In this document: piece by piece, positions 59,481 to 64,000 of the stretch
How the letters are laid out: every line of letters begins with the position of its first letter
Numbering within the stretch: the stretch's first letter is position 1
DNA from: Onthophagus taurus
Lineage: Eukaryota > Arthropoda > Insecta > Coleoptera > Scarabaeidae
Assembly (NCBI RefSeq): GCF_036711975.1
Contig: NC_091972.1
Location: 6,391,001-6,455,000, forward strand
Length of the DNA: 64,000 nucleotides
Direction of reading: 5' to 3'
Notes under the pieces: generated by a model
Told to the model about the DNA's origin: nothing
Seen by the model: the letters and a program-made list of their open reading frames with translations, nothing else
The model's database searches: none
Position numbers and translations under genes: made by a program

Positions 59481-59539
59481 TTCATTATCATCTCTACGGT
59501 TGTATACAGATGAATGTGTTTATCGCATAATTTAATCAC

Positions 59540-61900
59540 ATTATTTATTAAAAGACACCCATCAACGAAACTATATTTTATAAGCTCATACTTGTAATAT
59601 CACCTTGCACAACACGCAAACTATAACCACTTGACAGAATCATGACACTTCTACAAAGAAATAACCATTTTTCTACTTATTAACAGTCGTTCAATAAAAA
59701 TGGATGATAAAGTTGTCATTTAATGATGTAAGAAAATGAAATTTTGTTATTAAAGTAGCAATATGTATGAATTAAAATAAAACAAGGTTATTTGAATCTC
59801 GTTATTAAATATTCCATACGTGGTAATTGTCCGTCAACGTCGATATTAGTATCAAACGCAATTACTTATTTCATTTGTTTAACTGTCACTCGATAAAACT
59901 AATGAGTGACCGTAATGAACCGCAGGTAATAATTATGACTTTCATAAATTTTGCAATTTATGCAAGCGCCAGTTAATATAATCAATATTAGTAATATTTT
60001 CTTTTTGCAATTTCGTATTGGCGTAACATTTTTTATTACGGCCCTGATGTCTTGTATTTTTCTCGATATGGTGGAGAACGGGCAGTGATTTTATTAGACG
60101 ATACACGCACCCGTGTGGATGTCTAAAGCTGACCACACCCACCGTTTATCGAAATTAGTGCTCCCAACCACCACTAACGTTGGTCCCTTTTTCCAACACG
60201 GATTTCCTTTAGGTTCTTTATTTTTTTGGGTGGGGACGATGAGGAGATTGTTAACAGTCACGCAACGATTTTCCTTCTTTTAACCGGACGAAGAGAATCG
60301 TCCAATCATAATATCGGCAGAAAATGCTCCAGCATGGACGAAGAAACAACTTCAGTTGAGGATATAGCAAAGAAAAAAAGCAGAAAATTAACGGCTGCTG
60401 GTCGAATAATTGACGACCTTAAGAATAAGTACACGTTCGCAGAATACTTAATTATTAGGTGGAAAGGTTTTTGAATTGGACCTAATTTCAGTCCCTTTTC
60501 CGTTTTCTTTTTATTTTCATCGTGTAATATTTTTCGATCTTCGTTTAGCAGTAATAAAGTTTGTTTGTTTGTGGTTACTAAAGTTGTAAATTTTCATGTT
60601 GTAGATTAAATTGAAATAAATTTAAACTTGCTTAATGGTTTAAGTATAAGAGAATATTATGCAAATAACCCACTCGTTTAAATTGACGGGTTTTAAACCA
60701 ATCGGAAATGGTTCGTACGTAAACCATTTCGAGGTAAATTATAATTACGACCATCGCTTCAAACGTGTTTATGGCTGTCATATTTTTTCCGCCATCGATC
60801 GCAATCGCCATAAAACATGAGCGCACATCCAAACAACCAATTAAAGCGAAACTTACACGCCACGAGCATGCAAAAACGCAATCGGCACTCGATTCACGAC
60901 GCGTCATTACGTAATAAAGCGAAATTAACAATAAGTCATTTTTGCAAATTTTAAATTATAAGATAAGAATATTTTTAGAGAAAATCGGCACCTTTACCGA
61001 TTGTTCTAGTAGCTTAGCATGCCTACATATGAATTATAAGATAATAAATAAAACGTGGATTTACTAAGATCAGTTAATAAACGACGCAGCGAGACGATCT
61101 TAACTTGATCCGATCCTGGTTTGAGTCTTTGGTTACTTTGTGTTTTTGCCGTAAGATGGCGGGAAATGTATCGAAATATTTTAAAATAATCTTTTTCATA
61201 ATTGTGTATGTAAGAATACTTGTTTATGGATTAAGGGCGTAATGAAGGCGTTTGTGGACCAGCCAATATAGCTACCGAAAAATCTTCTTCCATCCAAATT
61301 GCGAGACAAGTATGAAAAAGAATACAGAATTGCCAGAATAAAAATCAGATGTCATCAACATTCTTCTTTTGCCGCCAACCTCGTCTTCCAACAATAAGAA
61401 ATTGTTACCAAAAATTTTAAACTACCGGAAATTCAAGTTAATAATAATTGTGACAATGTTGAAGTTTTAATATTAGTTTTTCATTAAAATATTCATTAAA
61501 ATATAATATTTTCTTACTTTGATGTTTTTGTATTTTATATCTTTAGAGATACCAAGTTTTAGAAATTGATTCTTTGGAAAATATTAATGCACTTCCTCTG
61601 TTGTTCAAAGGTCCTCTTGTACATATTTCCCTTTCGATGTAATACGTTGCTCAAAGTAAAAGTTTGGCGCTTCAACTTAACCCTTTACTGGTTTTTGCAA
61701 AATACATTAATTTATAATCGAATTTTTTACTACAATATTTTGCGTCTTCTTTACTTTGACAAGTTCAACTACTTCTTTCTATTCTACTTCTAACTTCAGT
61801 TCGTTATTCGTGTTTTGTATATTAAGTTGCCTAACCTGTCTTAACACCTTTAAGTTTCTTTCTATTGTCATATGTGATTTGGTAATGTCTCATTTGACAT
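59540..61900. other. Gene-poor spacer with a GC-rich patch
   Basis: No supported gene. The patch 60,710-60,930 has an inverted pair of TTTATGGC (near 60,767 and, as GCCATAAAA, near 60,808), a Caudal/Abd-B-type site, plus several CG words. An 82-codon frame at 60,226-60,474 is unrecognised. 61,085-61,400 is mildly GC-rich. Confidence 0.35.
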
Positions 61901-62040
61901 TCTTTACATGTGTAGTACTATCTTAGCTGGTTTACTCCTACACACATATACGCCGCTTTACTGTATTCATTATATTCCTCTATAACCTGGTCAAAAATGA
62001 AATACATGTTTTCTCGTTTTGATGACGTAACCTAGCACCC
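61901..62040 (-). mobile_element. Possible LINE scrap
   Basis: Minus-strand words FIFDQVIEEYNEYSKAAYMCV fit the reverse-transcriptase region preceding the first catalytic Asp in LINEs (I-Q-x-IEK-x-x-EY-NK-x-x-Y-x-x-F). Very short, low certainty. Confidence 0.35.
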
Positions 62041-62070
62041 CACATCATTGGACTTGCCCAGATGTAATTT

Positions 62071-62358
62071 TAAGGTTAGTTTTGTTTACAAATGTCAATC
62101 AATCCATGAAAGAATGTTAGGTAAGGTTAGTTTTCTTTTGAGCTGTCAATCACCCCGAAAAAGAATGTTGAGTAAGGTTAGTTTTCTTTTGTGATGTCAA
62201 TTATACCGTGAAGGAATGTTGAGGACGGTTAGCTTTCTTCTGTAATGTCAATTATACCGTGAAGGAATGCTGGGTAAGGTTAGTTTTCTTTTGTAATCTC
62301 AATTATACTGTTAAGGAATGTTGAGTAAGGATAGTTTTCTTTTGTAGTGTCAATCATA
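62071..62358. repeat. Minisatellite array, about 52-bp unit, five to six copies
   Basis: Unit: GTAAGGTTAGTTTTCTTTTG, TGATGTCAATTATACCG and TGAAGGAATGTTGA blocks in order. Copies differ by a few bases; the first has the GTTTGTTTACAAA variant. The same unit, including that variant, forms the array at 1,883-2,100. Confidence 0.85.
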
Positions 62359-62799
62359 AATCGCACGGAAAGAACAGCTACCGATGGAAAGTTCATTTTA
62401 TGAAGAAAAGGTGAAGAAGGTTTATTGTATGGTCCTGGATTTGCAGACTATCAGGCAAGTAATTGGAAATTTTAGAAATCAGTTTTTACTATTCAAAACT
62501 GTAAACGCAATTTTCTCAAAACTACGTTTTTACAACTCTTGGTCACGATATCTCAAAAACTACTAGACCAATATATTCCTGAAATTTATTACAGATATAA
62601 ATAGTGATGTTGTTTTCTATTTGAACCTAAAAAATCATATAAATTCCTCTAAAAAGTTCTTTGTTTCAACAATTCATCAACATTTTCGTAAAAAATAAGA
62701 ACTTTTTAAAAACATTGTATTTTCTTTAATTATTAATTTTCTTCAAATTTTGTAGGTTCACATAGAAGATATGAATGTTAGGAACCATTTAAATGTATG

Positions 62800-63060
62800 A
62801 GTGTGTATTCAAGAGGATGGTTATTTTTCATTACTAGCGTCCTCTCACACTCATATACACCATTTTTGTATATTAACTTCCAAGTCTCATTTACTGTATT
62901 CTTCTATGACTTTCCTGGTCATGTATTTCTCTATCTCACCGGTTCTTATAGCAGAATACTAAAATTTTTGTTTTTTTTCCACCGTTTTAGTGTTTGCTCT
63001 AGATATATTTTGATCAAGGTCCTGGGCAAGTAACATCACTGCTGGAACCTTTTAGTAATA
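62800..63060 (-). mobile_element. LINE reverse-transcriptase scrap
   Basis: Minus-strand words EYMTRKVIEEYSK and DLEVNIQK match the segment just after the catalytic ADD of LINE reverse transcriptases. Interrupted by stops; the ends are not found. Confidence 0.5.
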
Positions 63061-63689
63061 TGGAAACCATTCGACACTATCTGGCCCATCTTAGTTTTAG
63101 CTGTTATTTGGTGGTATACATTTCTTACTGTCTTCTAACATGTGCTTTTCCTTGGAGCTGATCTGAAAATTCGATGTCTTGTAAAACTTTAATACAATTA
63201 TTCTAATTATTAATTAAAGCGTCTACTGTTTAAAGAAATTTTCTGTATGTACGTGCGATTCAGCTTTGTTTACTGTAAACTTGTCAATGTCACAAGTTAT
63301 GAAATGATTACGCTGGTTTTGTGTTTCGTTTTGAATAGTTTAACAGTTTTATTCTCATTTATATACGTTTTAATTAAATTAAAGTAATTAAAGTAAACAG
63401 GATTTATATATGAAGAAGAAGACATCGTTAGTTGAAATTTCTTATGGAAATCTCGAAAAACAAGAACCAATTTTACAGTGGTGAAACCCGATTTAGAAAA
63501 TCTTGTATACCATGATATCGATTTTCCCCTCAATATTTTTAGAACACAAACTTCCTACATTTGACAATTTATTTTATTAATCTGTTGCTTTGTTTGTCTA
63601 AATTATGTTTTAAAGAAGTGATTTTATGTGTGACTTTAAGATCCACTTTACCTTTTTCAATATATTTTTATACATCGAATTGTTTTTAT

Positions 63690-64000
63690 TAGTCAATTTC
63701 GTTCGTCTTCAATTCGCACGATTATCTCGATCGAGCCAAAAAAATGTTTTTTGTCTCGTCTTGGCGACGATATGAAGCAACAAAACCGGCGATTTGGTTT
63801 GAAATTGAGTACCGGAGAATCGGTTGTTGGGGTCGGTCCGTAGGTGCGAATATCGTCCGTCGTGCAGATAGCCGCGGCCGTTTTGCGAAAATTACCCGAG
63901 CCTAATTTCAATATAATCGAGTGTTTATCGCGTCTGGCTTGAGAGCAGTCTCGCGGACTCTCTCTCTTAAGAGAGGTAAGTGGTCGTGAGCCCACGCTAT
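63690..64000. other. GC-rich right edge with a consensus splice donor
   Basis: GC-rich segment ending in CTCTCTTAAGAGAG|GTAAGTGG, with the donor at 63,975/63,976 inside a 14-base perfect palindrome. It could be the end of a first exon of a plus-strand gene to the right. A 100-codon minus-strand frame (63,693-63,995) is unrecognised. Confidence 0.35.

Noticed and set aside
60226-60474. 82-codon frame with a SMDEETTSVEDIAKKKSRK segment
   Set aside because: Slightly protein-like but isolated, with no splice sites or relatives that I recognise.
63693-63995. 100-codon minus-strand frame at the right edge
   Set aside because: No domain seen and it overlaps a palindrome and a plus-strand donor; it cannot be judged from the window.

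Overview
The window is nuclear DNA of an insect, most likely a beetle; the order is my guess. It is AT-rich, many introns are only 50-70 bp, and the gene set is a typical insect one (almondex, misato, Eaf, presenilin, Erk7). Transposon remnants include Penelope, LINE, mariner, Tigger and hAT types. I saw no prokaryotic operon, no CRISPR array and no tRNA-like B box.

Positions 1-46,000 are a dense housekeeping cluster. In order: peptide N-glycanase (-, cut by the left edge), pyroglutamyl peptidase I (+), Eaf (-), almondex/TM2D3 (+), a FASTKD5-like RAP protein (-), misato (+), a ZC2HC1 zinc-finger protein (+), copper chaperone for SOD (-), a short Vti1b SNARE (-), Erk7/MAPK15 (+), EIPR1 (-), presenilin (+), exosome Rrp46 (-), Yif1 (-), PACS (+), Beclin-1/Atg6 (-) and SRP14 (+). 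I followed exon joins and reading phase through every multi-exon gene; all close in frame. Several pairs are head to head with short shared promoters (EIPR1/presenilin, Yif1/PACS, Atg6/SRP14).

Transposon debris lies in a few introns and gaps: a Penelope remnant and twin MITEs in the N-glycanase intron, Tigger plus hAT in the last FASTKD5 intron, LINE and mariner scraps in an Erk7 intron, and a fold-back mariner before the ZC2HC1 gene. A tandem duplication of the peptidase 3' end plus Eaf left a decayed Eaf copy and a decayed peptidase tail. A third Eaf scrap sits in the N-glycanase intron.

Positions 46,000-64,000 are gene-poor. The only clear gene is a trypsin-fold protein whose catalytic His and Ser are both replaced, so it should be a non-catalytic serine protease homolog. 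The rest is GC-richer islands in AT-rich DNA, LINE and mariner scraps, hairpins and two tandem-repeat arrays. A possible two-exon transcript, a TATA-Inr core promoter and a strong splice donor at the right edge hint at regulatory DNA and first exons of genes outside the window.

Functionally the cluster spans protein quality control and turnover (N-glycanase, peptidase I, Atg6), membrane traffic (Vti1b, EIPR1, Yif1, PACS), Notch/gamma-secretase biology (almondex, presenilin), RNA and translation (Rrp46, SRP14, Eaf, FASTKD5) and cytoskeleton, cilia or metals (misato, Erk7, Ccs). I see no evidence that they form one pathway. I found no clearly new biological system; the duplication, the dead protease and the regulatory islands are the best leads.
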